From: an uncultured Selenomonas sp.
GTDB lineage: Bacteria > Bacillota > Negativicutes > Selenomonadales > Selenomonadaceae
Reading direction: 5' to 3'
NCBI GenBank assembly: GCA_937915915.1
Contig: CALGGN010000021.1
Coordinates: 1-6,212, forward strand
Length of the DNA stretch: 6,212 bases
Part shown: positions 5,058-6,212 of the stretch, one piece after another
How the letters are laid out: the number at the start of each line of letters is the position of its first letter
Numbering within the stretch: the first letter of the stretch is position 1
Made by a program: the position numbers and the translations under genes
Notes under the pieces: model-generated
What the model was told of the DNA's origin: nothing
Databases searched by the model: none
The model's input: only the letters and a program-made list of their open reading frames with translations

Positions 5058-6124
5058 GATATGCGGTCTTTGCTGTGACGGCAAGGGGAGCAGAACTGGC
5101 GATGCGCACGGCGGCTGCCTTGGATGGGGAGTCGGTGCTGTTCCTGAAGCAGGGGACTTTTTCCCGTGAACCGCATGATTTGAAGATATGCGCATTTGAC
5201 AGATTGCGGGATGCAGCAGGGTCTGCCTTTTCCGTTTTTGACGGGTTGATTTTCATCATGGCAGCGGGAATCGCGGTGCGCATGATTGCGCCCCATGTGG
5301 AGAGCAAACTTTCGGATCCCGCGGTGCTGGTGATGGATGAGAAGGGGCTTCATGTCATCAGCCTGCTTTCCGGGCATATCGGCGGCGCCAATGCACTGGC
5401 AAGGCAGTTGGGCCATGCTTTGGGCGCGGAGCCTGTGATTACGACCGCGACGGATGTGGAGCAGAAGCTGGCCGTGGATGTTGTGGCGGCAGAGCTGGCG
5501 CTCCGTCCTGTCCCGAAGGAAGCGATTAAGAGCTTCAACGGGAAGATACTGTCGGGCGGAGTGATAGATTATTATATTGACGCAGGATTGCCGAATGGGG
5601 ATTTTTATTATAAGGAAATGAAAGCTCAGGGGCTGCATCCTGTGATGGCGGATATGGCATCCGTTTTGCGGGCAAGAACGCCCAGGGCGGTGGTGACGGA
5701 TTCGGAGGGGGAGCGGCAGGAGGGTATGCTGCTTCTCCTTCCGCGTCGGCTCATCGCAGGCGTCGGATGCCGTCGAGGAACCCCGAAGGAGCGGGTGCTC
5801 CAAGCTCTTCGGGAGGCATGTGCCCGCATCGGCAGACGGGCAGAGGATATTTCGCTTCTGTGCAGCACGGTTGCAAAACAGGATGAACAGGGGCTTTTGC
5901 AGGCAGCCTACGCATTGGGCAGGGAGATTGTATTCTATGAAAATGAGGATTTGCAGGCTGTAATCGCAAGATATGGACTGCGGGAATCCGGTTTTGTGAA
6001 GGAGCATATAGGAGTCGGGAATGTCTGCGAGGCGGCGGCGCTGGCGAGCGTGGAACGGGGGCGCATGGCCATGGGGAAGACAAAATTCGGGAAAGTGACG
6101 GTGGCATTGGTATGGGAAAGATAA
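5054..6124 (+). CDS. cbiG: Cobalt-precorrin-5A hydrolase CbiG
   Basis: Opens the delta-lactone of cobalt-precorrin-5A and releases the two-carbon fragment as acetaldehyde, giving cobalt-precorrin-5B, the substrate of CbiD (EC 3.7.1.12). The 356 residues carry the three-part CbiG architecture. The N-terminal domain has LIFIMAAGIAVRMIAPH (65-81), SDPAVLVMDEKG (87-98) and ISLLSGHIGGANALAR (102-117). A variable middle part covers about 140-230. The C-terminal domain opens with IAGVGCRRGTPKE (234-246) and ends with GVGNVCEAAAL (320-330). The start ATG overlaps the cbiF stop as ATGA, and no good Shine-Dalgarno precedes it, so it is probably translated by re-initiation after cbiF. Its end overlaps cbiH by 13 nt. 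The full-length frame shows no truncation. Confidence 0.93.
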   Translation: MRYAVFAVTARGAELAMRTAAALDGESVLFLKQGTFSREPHDLKICAFDRLRDAAGSAFSVFDGLIFIMAAGIAVRMIAPHVESKLSDPAVLVMDEKGLHVISLLSGHIGGANALARQLGHALGAEPVITTATDVEQKLAVDVVAAELALRPVPKEAIKSFNGKILSGGVIDYYIDAGLPNGDFYYKEMKAQGLHPVMADMASVLRARTPRAVVTDSEGERQEGMLLLLPRRLIAGVGCRRGTPKERVLQALREACARIGRRAEDISLLCSTVAKQDEQGLLQAAYALGREIVFYENEDLQAVIARYGLRESGFVKEHIGVGNVCEAAALASVERGRMAMGKTKFGKVTVALVWER

Positions 6125-6212
6125 CGGTCATCGGCTTGGGGCCGGGGAATCTCTTGGATATGACGCCAAGGGCGCGGCAGGCAATCGAAAGGGCCGAGGT
6201 TGTGGCAGGATA
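6112..6212 (+). CDS. cbiH: Cobalt-factor III / precorrin-3B C17-methyltransferase CbiH, 5' end only
   Basis: Only the first 33 codons are inside the window; the gene runs off the right edge. The visible N-terminus, ITVIGLGPGN (4-13) followed by MTPRARQAIERAEVVAG (17-33), is the opening of a tetrapyrrole methylase with the S-adenosylmethionine-binding GLGPG loop. LGPG followed by a MTP.A..AI..A..V.GY pattern is typical of CbiH/CobJ, which contracts the ring and methylates C17 in the step before CbiF. The position directly after cbiG, as in the Salmonella cbi order, supports CbiH over the related methylases. The ATG at 6112 overlaps the end of cbiG by 13 nt, so coupled translation is likely. 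Confidence 0.85.
   Translation, partial: MGKITVIGLGPGNLLDMTPRARQAIERAEVVAG

Noticed and set aside
5012..6007. A 331-residue open frame on the minus strand opposite cbiG
   Set aside because: It is a shadow of cbiG: no ribosome binding site of note, no domain, and composition typical of antisense translation.

Overview
The window reads as chromosomal DNA from an anaerobic, low-to-mid GC Gram-positive-lineage bacterium (Firmicutes sensu lato). A member of the Negativicutes such as Selenomonas or a relative would fit the moderately high GC of the coding DNA, the strong AGGAGG-type ribosome binding sites and the oxygen-independent cobalamin genes. The taxon is an inference without database support. 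All genes I can support lie on the + strand.

The layout has three transcriptional blocks. (1) Positions 1-1104 hold a complete monocistronic unit: an A-tract UP-like element, a near-consensus vegetative promoter (TTGACA, 17 bp, TATATT), a leader of about 200 nt rich in TGCA-containing inverted repeats, araD (L-ribulose-5-phosphate 4-epimerase, 311-1012) and a strong hairpin terminator. The leader also holds a possible 24-codon ORF with its own Shine-Dalgarno sequence. (2) Positions 1105-1898 hold one gene (1199-1816) for a small secreted protein I do not recognise, followed by its own terminator. (3) From about 1950 to the right edge runs a tightly packed cobalamin operon, cbiD-cbiE-cbiT-cbiF-cbiG-cbiH, with cbiH cut by the window end. 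Most junctions overlap or are separated by fewer than 30 nt.

The six cbi products are consecutive or near-consecutive enzymes of the anaerobic (early cobalt insertion) corrin pathway. CbiH contracts the ring and methylates C17. CbiF methylates C11. CbiG opens the lactone and releases the two-carbon unit as acetaldehyde. CbiD methylates C1. CbiT methylates C15 and decarboxylates. CbiE methylates C5. The reductase CbiJ, the mutase CbiC, the C20 methylase CbiL, the cobaltochelatase and the amidase CbiA are not in the window and are presumably encoded nearby. The order D-E-T-F-G-H is the one known from Salmonella-type cbi operons.

The coding content is mostly ordinary. The parts worth a second look are the araD leader, the unrecognised exported protein, and the start of the cbi operon. 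The operon start has no visible B12 riboswitch or promoter in the 51 nt after a terminator, and cbiD begins with a TTG codon.
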